A stretch of 64,000 nt of DNA. Source: Pseudoalteromonas sp. SMS1. Lineage in GTDB: Bacteria; Pseudomonadota; Gammaproteobacteria; Enterobacterales; Alteromonadaceae. The notes under the pieces were generated by a model. The model made no database searches, had not been told where the DNA came from, and worked only from the letters and a program-made list of their open reading frames with translations. Below, in pieces: positions 46,919 through 55,250 of this stretch (position 1 is the stretch's first letter; the number at the start of each line of letters is the position of its first letter). The stretch lies in the NCBI RefSeq assembly GCF_021530565.1, contig NZ_JAKGBI010000023.1, positions 1 through 64,000 on the forward strand, given 5' to 3'. Made by a program: the position numbers and the translations under genes.

Positions 46919-48004
46919 GTGTTTAATAACTTATTCTCTAACACCGATTTTAAGGAAGAGCTACGTCGCACTAAAATAGAACTAACGGAACAAGTTCAAG
47001 AAAATCAAAGGTTGGCAGATGAAAACCAACGACTTCAAGCACAACTTGTCGAGGCACAAGCACAATTGAACGACAACACCGATAACCAGCTACTACAATG
47101 CGCGTTGTCGGGGATGAATCAGATCCAAGGGATAAGAGAAACGGTACTACAAAGCTTTTTAAATATTGAGCAAGACAGTGCCGCGATTGCAGAAGTAAAC
47201 CAATCATTTGAAACTTCTGAAGAATCATTGGCTAAAATCCTGACAGGTATGGGCAAGTTATCTGAGAACATGTCTAGCATGACTGACAACATCTCTGGGT
47301 TGTCGCATATGGCAGATAATATCCACACGTTTGTAACGACGATTTCTAAAATATCCGATCAAACTAACCTGCTTGCATTAAATGCGGCGATAGAAGCAGC
47401 AAGGGCTGGTGAAGCTGGTCGAGGGTTTAGTGTTGTTGCAGATGAAGTCCGTGCTTTGGCTAACAATACCAATGCATCAGCCAACGAAGTGTCTGATCTG
47501 GTTACTAAAATTATCGACACAACACAATTAACTGTCAAAGATGTGTCTGTCATTCAAGAGTCCAACAAAGTACTCTCTAGCAGTATCGAGCATTTGAACG
47601 ACGAATATGGGCAAATCGTCACAAGCTGTGGCGCGATGAGAAATACTATCTCAAACGCAACCAACCAAACATTTATTCAAACGGTTAAGCTAGACCACGT
47701 GGTTTGGAAAAGTGAAGTTTACAACGTCATTACTGGCAGTAGCCATAAAGCAGTTACAGACTTTGCTGATCATACATCTTGTCGATTAGGTAAATGGATT
47801 GCGGGTGATGGGGCCAAACTCTATGCTGACAACTCGGCATATAAACGCTTAGAACAACCACACCGTGAAGTTCACAAAGCTGGCGTTGAAGCGGTTACAA
47901 AATTTCAAAAGGGCGATAAACAAGGTGCAGTGCAACAGCTCAATCGTATGGAACAAGCAAGTATTGATGTGATGCATCTGTTGGATGAACTGAAAAGCGC
48001 CTAA
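46919..48004 (+). CDS. Soluble chemoreceptor with CZB zinc-sensing domain
   Basis: The 361-residue cytoplasmic protein has an N-terminal coiled coil (LRRTKIELTEQVQENQRLADENQRLQAQL), a methyl-accepting signalling domain with the conserved hairpin tip (KISDQTNLLALNAAIEAARAGEAGRGFSVVADEVRALA) and a C-terminal CZB domain with H285xxC288 in HTSCRLGKW and further His in PHREVHKAG. CZB domains bind zinc and sense zinc or hypochlorite. No membrane segment exists. I use the GTG at 46919 because AAAGGGG lies 9 nt upstream and MFNNLF is a common start in this group; an in-frame ATG at 46829 adds 30 unlikely residues. Confidence 0.88.
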   Translation: MFNNLFSNTDFKEELRRTKIELTEQVQENQRLADENQRLQAQLVEAQAQLNDNTDNQLLQCALSGMNQIQGIRETVLQSFLNIEQDSAAIAEVNQSFETSEESLAKILTGMGKLSENMSSMTDNISGLSHMADNIHTFVTTISKISDQTNLLALNAAIEAARAGEAGRGFSVVADEVRALANNTNASANEVSDLVTKIIDTTQLTVKDVSVIQESNKVLSSSIEHLNDEYGQIVTSCGAMRNTISNATNQTFIQTVKLDHVVWKSEVYNVITGSSHKAVTDFADHTSCRLGKWIAGDGAKLYADNSAYKRLEQPHREVHKAGVEAVTKFQKGDKQGAVQQLNRMEQASIDVMHLLDELKSA

Positions 48005-48103
48005 TTCATTGAGGAAAAATTTGTTTTCAGTTTCTACAAACTGCGCTTCACCAACCAGTTCTGTTTGGTATAATCGCGTATTTTGAAATACCCGTAGCAT
48101 GTT

Positions 48104-48895
48104 ATGAAACTGAATCCAGAGTGGCGAATTTTAACAGTGGGAGATGGTGATTTAAGTTTCTCCCATTCCATCCAGAAATATCTTAAACCTAAAGCCTTGG
48201 TCGCGAGTATCTACGATAGCGAGCAGGCTTTAAGAGAAAAGTATCAAGCGCACGCTCTCGATAAACTTTTAGAGGCTAATACTCAAGTATTGACTGAGTT
48301 TGATGTCACAAAGCCATCATCTTGGAAAAGACTCAATCAACAGCAGTTTGATGTTGTAATTTTCCAATTCCCTTTGATCCCAGCATTTGCCTCACACCAA
48401 GCATTCAAGCAAAACAAATTGACGGTCAATACATTAAACCGCCGACTATTACGCTGCTTTTTAGCACATTCACAAGCCCAGGCACTAGATGACCAAGGAC
48501 CAATGTTAAGCATTATCACATCTAAAGACGTGAAACCCTACTGCGAATGGAATTTAGAGCAAACCTTACATCAGGGGCTTAATATTGCTTACCTGGGACA
48601 AACTGAGTTTGATATTACCCAGTTTCCAGAATATAAAATAAGGAATGTCGACAGAGATAAACATGTTAAAGATACCAAAGGCATAAGCTATTTTTGGTCA
48701 TCTAAGGCGCAGCCTTGTCATTCAACAGAACTTCAACTCCCAGATTACTTGTCCGATACTCATTGCAGTATGTGCCGAGCAGGGCCATTCTTAACACAGC
48801 GAGATCGACAAGCGCACAGCTCTTCTAAAAAGCATAAGCAAATGTTGAATCACGAAAATGCGTGGCAAGACTTTTTGAATCAAAACACGTTGTAA
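48104..48895 (+). CDS. BMT5-like (DUF2431) Rossmann methyltransferase with C-terminal U1-type zinc finger
   Basis: The 263-residue protein starts with RILTVGDGDLSFSHSIQKYL (residues 8-27), the S-adenosylmethionine-loop signature of the DUF2431/BMT5 family, whose yeast member methylates U2634 of 25S rRNA. A central DVVIFQFPLIP segment matches the family's DxxxFNFPH-type motif. The C-terminus has C221-x2-C224-x13-H238-x5-H244 in a SMCRAGPF...AHSSSKKHKQ context, closely resembling eukaryotic U1/matrin-type RNA-binding fingers. An RNA methyltransferase role is inferred. It is a single gene 99 bp after the chemoreceptor gene. Confidence 0.75.
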   Translation: MKLNPEWRILTVGDGDLSFSHSIQKYLKPKALVASIYDSEQALREKYQAHALDKLLEANTQVLTEFDVTKPSSWKRLNQQQFDVVIFQFPLIPAFASHQAFKQNKLTVNTLNRRLLRCFLAHSQAQALDDQGPMLSIITSKDVKPYCEWNLEQTLHQGLNIAYLGQTEFDITQFPEYKIRNVDRDKHVKDTKGISYFWSSKAQPCHSTELQLPDYLSDTHCSMCRAGPFLTQRDRQAHSSSKKHKQMLNHENAWQDFLNQNTL

Positions 48896-49108
48896 CATCG
48901 TATGTCTTGTATCTTTACTCTATATTATGTTGTTTAAGTCAAGCTCACAAAAAAAACAACAGCCCTTTACTTAAGAAGTACAAAAAACACATTAGGTACA
49001 CATTAAAAAATGAAAAAACCGCAATAAAGGAATAATGTATACAAAATGATTGAGTGAGTAGGGTGAAAGCTATAGACTAGCGCCCTCTTTTAGCTAGTAG
49101 GTATATCA

Positions 49109-49957
49109 ATGCAAATTCTAGATAAGCGCTTTTTGTATGCGATTGCTTGTCTCCTTTTAGCCATGGTGACTATTCAGTCTGGCGCATCAATCGCAAAGCA
49201 ACTGTTTCCTTATGTTGGCCCGGAAGGGACTACGGCTTATCGCCTAGGGTTTTCGGCGCTGATTCTGTGCCTCGTTTTTAGACCTTGGCGAAAGCTACCT
49301 GCAAACTGGCGACCAGTCATACTCTATGGCTTGTCCCTAGGAATTATGAACCTCACCTTTTATTACGCCATTGAGCGTATTCCGCTAGGGATAGGCGTTG
49401 CATTAGAGTTTACAGGCCCTTTGGCTGTTGCGTTATTCTCCTCAAAACGCAAACGAGATTACTTATGGGTGTTACTTGCCATCGCGGGCATCTTGCTGCT
49501 TTTACCAGATATGAGCGAGGTAGATGGATTAGATCCTATCGGAGTAGTCTTGGCTTTGATTGCGGGCGCCTGTTGGGCTGGATACATTATCTTTGGTAAA
49601 AAAAGTGGCGGCCAAGGGTCAGGTGGTATCACTGTTGCCTTGGGAATGAGCGTTGCGGCATTTGCGGTAGTACCTTTTGGCGTTATTTCACAAGGTATGG
49701 CACTGCTTGACTGGCAGCTGATCCCGCTAGGCTTAGCCATTGGCTTACTTTCCAGCGCCCTGCCCTACAGCTTAGAAATGGTCGCATTGCGTAACATGCC
49801 CGCGCAAGGCTTTAGCATCATGATGAGTCTAGAACCAGCAATTGCAGCGTTAGCTGGGCTCATGATACTCGGTGAGTTGCTCACACTGTGGCAGTGGTTT
49901 GCAATTTTTATGGTGATTGCAGCTTCACTGGGCAGCTCAATCACACAAAAAGAGTAA
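49109..49957 (+). CDS. rhtA: Threonine/homoserine exporter RhtA-type (EamA/DMT)
   Basis: The 282-residue inner-membrane protein has ten predicted helices arranged as two EamA repeats. The RhtA-type sequence SIQSGASIAKQLFPYVGPEGTTAYRLGFSALIL in its N-terminus (here written TIQSGASIAK) and ALPYSLEMVALRNMPAQGFSIMMSLEPAIAALAG near the end match E. coli RhtA, which exports threonine and homoserine. It is convergent with the S9-family gene. A related ThrE-type exporter lies 5 kb downstream. Confidence 0.85.
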   Translation: MQILDKRFLYAIACLLLAMVTIQSGASIAKQLFPYVGPEGTTAYRLGFSALILCLVFRPWRKLPANWRPVILYGLSLGIMNLTFYYAIERIPLGIGVALEFTGPLAVALFSSKRKRDYLWVLLAIAGILLLLPDMSEVDGLDPIGVVLALIAGACWAGYIIFGKKSGGQGSGGITVALGMSVAAFAVVPFGVISQGMALLDWQLIPLGLAIGLLSSALPYSLEMVALRNMPAQGFSIMMSLEPAIAALAGLMILGELLTLWQWFAIFMVIAASLGSSITQKE

Positions 49958-49980
49958 CCTTATACACCGAAATTTGATTT

Positions 49981-50015
49981 GAAGGGCCTATCCTGTCTTG
50001 GCCTTTCAGCTTTTT
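49981..50015 (+). terminator. Terminator after rhtA
   Basis: GAAGGGCC pairs with GGCCTTTC (one G-U) around an 11-nt loop, followed by AGCTTTTT. It lies about 24 bp after the rhtA stop. Confidence 0.6.
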
Positions 50016-52497
50016 AACCCCAAGGTGACGGGTATGTCACTGTCTTTTGGGGCGCAGGTAACTCAAATCTGAGCAGCTGCGGAATTGAATCCGACACTTC
50101 CACTTCGGGTAACGGTTCAAAATGTAATTTTAGCCACTGAGATTGCTCGTAAAGCATATGCAACACCTCGTCTTGCTCACTGTATAAATGACCACTCTGT
50201 GGTAACACTACAAGCCTTACCGACTTACCAAGATCATTCATTGCACTAAATAGTCGCTCAGACTGCACAGGGTAACTCCCTTTTTCTCTGTCTTGATAAC
50301 CGTGGATCAAGAGCAAAGATGCAGTCACCTCATTCGCTTGAAAAACGACAGAGTTATCTACGTATTGAGATTGGCTTGACCATAAGCTGTGCTCACGCTC
50401 ACCAAAGAAAAAGGGGGTGAGTGTCAAATTGTAAGTGCCGCTTCTTGCAATCCCCGTTACAAATAAGTCAGTTTCTGCGAGTAATTTGACGACATTTGTC
50501 GCAGCAAGACCATGACCACCGATAGCGATTTTATCTTTGTCGGCAATACCTTGTGCAACTAAGGTAGACACGATGGTCTGTGCGCTATCGCGCAAATGCG
50601 CCGTCAATGCCTCCCCGTGCACTTGCTGACTGAGTAAATCTAAGTTATTGATATTTAGCACGGCATAACCATCATGCACAAACGCAGCCCCATCAAATGC
50701 ATTAAATTCAGTGAACAAGAATGGAGACTTCATCTTCCTATCTGATTGAGGCTGTTGCGCATTTAACCACACTAATACTGGGATCCGACCATTACTAGGG
50801 TTAAAGCTGTTAGGTAAATAAAAGTCCCCCTCTATAACACGGCCACCGACGTTAAAGCTCATTTGTTCTTTGCTGATATTCTGCATACTTGGATATGGGT
50901 GGCTATTTTTCGTCAGTTGCTCCACCGTATCGAAGGTTAAATTTCGAGAAAAATAGTTTGCAGGGTTATTTTTTGACTGCTTTTGAGTCACAAATCGCAT
51001 ACCGTCATCTGATATGACATCAACAACTTGCTCAAAGTATGGCGCACTGGATTGCCAAATCGATGTAAATAAGTTACCTCTTGTATCAAACCTCGACAAA
51101 TAAGGAATATCCCCCCCATTCTCCCGATTACTTCCTTTTAGAAATAAGTAACGGCCTCCAGCAACTTTTAGCACATCCACACCCATATCATTTTTTGTGA
51201 AGATAAGTTCGCGGGTCGAGTCATGAGGCAAATCATTAAAAAGAGATAACTTCACGCGTTTGCGATCTGGCGTCAGTGGCGAAAATGCATGGTATGACAA
51301 CGTATCCGCGTCTTCCCTCATAGCTAGAATTGCAAGTTGACTATCTCCCCATAAGATATGAGAAACACGCCCTTCCGTCTCTGCGTATAACCTCGGCGCG
51401 CGTTTAAAAGGGGCCGAAATGCTGTACAAACTTTCGCTGTCATCACCATCTGAAGATTCGGCCCAGACGAGGGTTGCCCCCTTGTCAGCACGCCATTGAA
51501 ACACCCTTTTGATGATCGATTGTGAAAATGGTTTAGAGAGGACATCTGCAATATTCAATGTTTCTTGTGGGCGGTAGACTTCATATAAGGGCACTCCGCG
51601 CATTCCCCATATTTGCCATACACTGTACTTTTGTCGAGTCAATGCCGCATTATTCATGTTTGGCAATTGCGCAATATCAATCATCGCAACAAGTAAATTT
51701 GTCGCATCTGGCGATGCACTAAAATCGCTAAAATAGGCAGGCTCCCCAATGGCGTTTGCTCGACCTTGCAGCGGCACTTTGTATAACTGGCCAAGGGCAA
51801 ATGCTTTGAATTCATCTTGTTGCACGGGGCCAAACTCAGAGCCTGTCACGCGATTTAAATTAGCAGAAGCCGATACAACCAGGGGTTGTTGCTTCGAATT
51901 TTGCGTTTGGCGAGGCGATGTAGTAAACCGCTTATTCACTTGGAAATTGGCAATGAGACCCGAACTATCCGCAAGCCACTCAAAAGGTTTATTCATCGTA
52001 AACCCATTTAACGGAAACTGAGACAATATTCGGGTCTTTTTCTGCTTGATATCATACACCCATAAGTGTGCGGCTTGCTCTGTTTCTAAGACAAATGCCA
52101 AGTATCGGCCATTAGCACTCCATGACGGGTGTAAGATATTGCCTTCAGGGATTGCACTGGGTCTAATAACCGCACCGGTGTCGATATGTTTGAAAGTTAG
52201 ACCTAGGTAACGTGGGATATCAGCATGCATGCTGCTAGCTGGAATGAAATCAATGCCCAGAAGATGCTGATTTTGCACGGCGCCGAACTGCGCAGCGTCT
52301 TTATTATCGAGCAATGCCATCCAGCGGCCTTTAGGGCTAACCAAAGCATCCGGTACATCATACACGTTTACGAATTCAGCGATTGACTCTGATGGTTGTT
52401 TATAGCCAGATGCTTGTGCATCAAAGCATTGAAACATCAAAAGTACACATACACAAAATGTTGCTGCAAACAGGGATGAACCGCTGGAATTTATCAC
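50014..52497 (-). CDS. S9 (prolyl oligopeptidase)-family protein lacking the catalytic serine
   Basis: The 827-residue exported protein has a signal peptide (CFDAQASG), an N-terminal beta-propeller-like region (residues about 45-520) and a C-terminal alpha/beta hydrolase domain. The domain matches the glutamyl-endopeptidase-like S9 group: LFVTGIARSGTYNLTLTPF, VTASLLLIHGYQDREKGSYPVQSERLFSAM and LPQSGHLYSEQDEVLHMLYEQSQWL. The group's nucleophile motif GGHSYGA reads GGHGLAA here, so G663 replaces the serine while the Asp and His regions remain. The codon is GGT, one change from AGT. It is probably a non-catalytic relative with a binding or regulatory role. It is divergent from a LacI-type gene. 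Confidence 0.83.
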   Translation of the reverse strand: MINSSGSSLFAATFCVCVLLMFQCFDAQASGYKQPSESIAEFVNVYDVPDALVSPKGRWMALLDNKDAAQFGAVQNQHLLGIDFIPASSMHADIPRYLGLTFKHIDTGAVIRPSAIPEGNILHPSWSANGRYLAFVLETEQAAHLWVYDIKQKKTRILSQFPLNGFTMNKPFEWLADSSGLIANFQVNKRFTTSPRQTQNSKQQPLVVSASANLNRVTGSEFGPVQQDEFKAFALGQLYKVPLQGRANAIGEPAYFSDFSASPDATNLLVAMIDIAQLPNMNNAALTRQKYSVWQIWGMRGVPLYEVYRPQETLNIADVLSKPFSQSIIKRVFQWRADKGATLVWAESSDGDDSESLYSISAPFKRAPRLYAETEGRVSHILWGDSQLAILAMREDADTLSYHAFSPLTPDRKRVKLSLFNDLPHDSTRELIFTKNDMGVDVLKVAGGRYLFLKGSNRENGGDIPYLSRFDTRGNLFTSIWQSSAPYFEQVVDVISDDGMRFVTQKQSKNNPANYFSRNLTFDTVEQLTKNSHPYPSMQNISKEQMSFNVGGRVIEGDFYLPNSFNPSNGRIPVLVWLNAQQPQSDRKMKSPFLFTEFNAFDGAAFVHDGYAVLNINNLDLLSQQVHGEALTAHLRDSAQTIVSTLVAQGIADKDKIAIGGHGLAATNVVKLLAETDLFVTGIARSGTYNLTLTPFFFGEREHSLWSSQSQYVDNSVVFQANEVTASLLLIHGYQDREKGSYPVQSERLFSAMNDLGKSVRLVVLPQSGHLYSEQDEVLHMLYEQSQWLKLHFEPLPEVEVSDSIPQLLRFELPAPQKTVTYPSPWG

Positions 52498-52536
52498 TAC
52501 TGAAAACCCTAATCTAACTCTTATAGCAGACCATGA

Positions 52537-52560
52537 TATAATGATTTTGCACTAAGTGCA
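52537..52560 (+). promoter_or_regulatory. TATAAT and TGCACTAAGTGCA palindrome, candidate LacI operator
   Basis: A perfect -10 element (TATAAT, 52537-52542) is followed by a 13-bp palindrome TGCACT-A-AGTGCA (52548-52560), where transcription would start. It lies between the divergent S9-like gene and the LacI-type gene, so autoregulation is plausible. LacI-family operators more often have a central CG, which this lacks. Confidence 0.4.
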
Positions 52561-52712
52561 GTATTTTAGAGACATTTGGCGTTCAAAAATCTGATTTTTA
52601 GACTATTGTTTTAGAGAAACTGGACACATTTGAATTGGAAGTTGCAGAGTCGAAGACTAAAAGTTTAAACTATGCAACCGTCATCAGCACAATAGTATGC
52701 GATCAGGCACTT

Positions 52713-53726
52713 ATGAACAACGACAAAAAGCCAGAAAAAATAACAATTTTTGATGTTGCCAAAGAAGCACAAGTCTCAAAGTCTACCGTTTCACTCGTAC
52801 TCACTCACTCCGATAAAGTAAGCGACAAAAGCAAAGAAAAAGTATTAAAAGCAATTGAAAAGCTGGGATACGTTTATAATCGAGACGCAGCAGCGCTCAG
52901 AAGTAAGAAATCAAACTTAGTTGCTGTGGTAATCAATGACTTAACAAACCCATATTCAGCACAATTGGCTGTTGGTTTAGAAAAACACATCTATGCCCTT
53001 GGTATGGTCCCTATGCTGGTGAATACAGGCGAAGACTTTCAACGCCAACAGCAAGTTGTCAACACATTAAAAGAGTATAACGTCTCCGCATTTGTCATGG
53101 TCCCTGCTCCTGGCACTACCAAAGAGTGGGTCAATCAGCTAGTCCATTCTGGTTTCCCCGTAATCAATATAATGCGTGAAATACAGTTTGCCGATGCCCC
53201 CTGTATTCTGCCTGACAACCAAAAAGGCACGCACTTGGCAACTGAGCACTTACTAGAAAAAGGGCTAGATAAGCTGGCATTTTTAGGGGGGACAACCGAA
53301 ATCTCTGACTACCATGAACGTGTTGCAGGTTTTCGCTCCGCCATTTCTGCACGCAACTCTACGTCACAGACATACGAAATTACCGCCCCAACTAACCGCC
53401 AAGGCGGTAGAGATGCATTTAATCAGTTGTACAAGGTCGCACCCAACACACAGGCGATCGTATGTTTTAGCGACGTAATTGCATATGGTGCAATTGAGGC
53501 GATGCGTGAACATAATCTGGTGCCTGGAAAAGACATTAAAGTCATTGGCTTTGATGATTTAGCTGATTCAAGACTTATGCGCCCTGCGCTCTCATCCGTT
53601 CGTATTGATGCCGATGATATCGGGAAACGCACGTGTCAGGCCCTTAGCGAAATTCTGAATAAATCACAACCGCCGGTTAGGACACTGGTAGATATCACAT
53701 TACAAATTAGAGAATCATCTTTATAA
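52713..53726 (+). CDS. LacI-family transcriptional regulator
   Basis: The 337-residue repressor has an N-terminal helix-turn-helix with hinge helix (ITIFDVAKEAQVSKSTVSLVLTHSDKVSDKSKEKVLKAIEKLGYVYNRDAAALRS) and a periplasmic-binding-protein-like effector domain (VVINDLTNPYSAQLAVGLEKHIYALG... IKVIGFDDLADSRLMRPALSSVRI). I use the ATG at 52713 (MNNDKKPEKIT) with CAGG 5-6 nt upstream; the in-frame TTG at 52635 is less credible. Its stop codon is immediately followed by the ATG of a glycosyltransferase, so the two are cotranscribed. Effector probably a sugar or nucleoside; not identifiable. Confidence 0.93.
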   Translation: MNNDKKPEKITIFDVAKEAQVSKSTVSLVLTHSDKVSDKSKEKVLKAIEKLGYVYNRDAAALRSKKSNLVAVVINDLTNPYSAQLAVGLEKHIYALGMVPMLVNTGEDFQRQQQVVNTLKEYNVSAFVMVPAPGTTKEWVNQLVHSGFPVINIMREIQFADAPCILPDNQKGTHLATEHLLEKGLDKLAFLGGTTEISDYHERVAGFRSAISARNSTSQTYEITAPTNRQGGRDAFNQLYKVAPNTQAIVCFSDVIAYGAIEAMREHNLVPGKDIKVIGFDDLADSRLMRPALSSVRIDADDIGKRTCQALSEILNKSQPPVRTLVDITLQIRESSL

Positions 53727-54962
53727 ATGACCAAAATTTTAGTTATTGGATATGTATGGCCAGAGCCCAATTCTTCGGCAGCTGGCGTACATATGCTGTC
53801 CTTACTCAAGTTTTATAAATCTCAAGGTTGGCAAGTAGAATTTGCCAGCCCAGCACAAACAACCGAACATATGGTTGATTTAGGCGAGTATGGTGTAACA
53901 AGTAAGCAGATAACGCTCAACTGCACCTCCTTTGATGAATATATCCAAAAGCTTGCACCTGATATTGTGATGTTCGACCGCTTTATGATGGAAGAACAGT
54001 TTGGCTGGCGTGTCGATAAATACGCTCCAAATGCCATGAAGATATTAGATACCGAAGATTTGCAAAGTTTACGGGGGGTCCGACATGAAGCCGTCAAAGC
54101 TAACAAGGACTTTGAAATATCAAAGTTGCTAGACTCAGAACTTGCTAAACGAGAAATCGCCGCAATTTTACGCTGTGATTTGTCACTTATCGTGTCAGAC
54201 TTCGAGCTAGACCTGTTGCGCAACACTTTCAATATTAGCGAAGAACTGCTCGTACATCTGCCGTTTTTGGTGGATTTATCAAGGCTTCCCGATGATTTAC
54301 CAAGTTTTGACGAGCGACAACACTTTATGACTATCGGTAACTTTAGGCATGCCCCTAATTGGGATTCTGTCCTGTATTTGCAAAGACTGTGGCCAGCAAT
54401 CAAAAAGCGTTTACCGAATGCAGAATTACATATCTATGGTTCTTACCCACCAAAAAAAGCGACAGCGCTCAATAACCCAAAAACAGGCTTTTTAATTAAA
54501 GGCTGGGCTGATGACGCCATTGAGGTAATGAAACAAAGCCGAGTGTGCCTCTCACCGATACGATTTGGAGCAGGGATTAAGGGTAAGTTTTTAGAAGCTA
54601 TGCTCACGCAAACTCCCTGCGTTACCACGCCAATTGGGGCAGAAGGAATGCATGGGCCATTGCCCTGGCACGGCTGCGTAGCACACGATGATGAGGCCTT
54701 TATTGATGCTGCGGTTTCTTTGTACACCGATGCAGAGCATTTTCATACGGCACAGTCGAATGGGCTGGCATTATTGCATGCTCGCCATGATCAAGTTAGT
54801 TTAAGTGCACGTTTAAAAGGCAAAATTACAGCGATCAGAGCAGCTTTGCCACAGCATAGAACCCAAAACTTTTACGGCCAAATGCTCAAACACCACACAT
54901 TGCGCAGTACCCAATATATGTCACAATGGATTGAAGAAAAAAACGCAAATAAAATGCGTTGA
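53727..54962 (+). CDS. Glycosyltransferase, GT4-like (GT-B fold)
   Basis: The 411-residue cytoplasmic enzyme has an N-terminal Rossmann half (KILVIGYVWPEPNSSAAGVHMLSLLKFY) and a C-terminal nucleotide-sugar-binding half (FMTIGNFRHAPNWDSVLYLQRLWPAIKKRLPNAELHIYG... CLSPIRFGAGIKGKFLEAMLTQTPCVTTPIGAEGM) with the EX7E-like region around KGKFLEAM. The start ATG directly abuts the regulator stop, indicating coupled translation. Acceptor and donor sugars are unknown. The short gap of 231 bp to the ThrE-like gene may separate it from the next unit. Confidence 0.85.
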   Translation: MTKILVIGYVWPEPNSSAAGVHMLSLLKFYKSQGWQVEFASPAQTTEHMVDLGEYGVTSKQITLNCTSFDEYIQKLAPDIVMFDRFMMEEQFGWRVDKYAPNAMKILDTEDLQSLRGVRHEAVKANKDFEISKLLDSELAKREIAAILRCDLSLIVSDFELDLLRNTFNISEELLVHLPFLVDLSRLPDDLPSFDERQHFMTIGNFRHAPNWDSVLYLQRLWPAIKKRLPNAELHIYGSYPPKKATALNNPKTGFLIKGWADDAIEVMKQSRVCLSPIRFGAGIKGKFLEAMLTQTPCVTTPIGAEGMHGPLPWHGCVAHDDEAFIDAAVSLYTDAEHFHTAQSNGLALLHARHDQVSLSARLKGKITAIRAALPQHRTQNFYGQMLKHHTLRSTQYMSQWIEEKNANKMR

Positions 54963-55250
54963 AAATACAGCAAAACTGGTTAGAATGCGCGGCGTAACTT
55001 ATTATTGATTTTATGGTAATTGAGACTGGGTCACCCTAGGACACTTTTCATAGAATAATGTACGCTGCTCATTCATACATGCCGGAATAGTGTTTTTAAA
55101 GCTGTTCCATTGTTCAAAATTGCAACATAATTGAGCAGTAACATTGCATCATTAAAGTTATAGTATTTTAGTGTAATTGGGGTTTGAGCAGTATTGTGCT
55201 CAAACTTTTGGACTTTGTCCTTAACTACTCAACTATTAGGTATTGCACAG

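Noticed and set aside
53822..54403. 193-codon minus-strand open frame
   Set aside because: It lies wholly antisense inside the glycosyltransferase gene, which has clear family motifs; the antisense translation is Ser/Lys-rich and has no domain.
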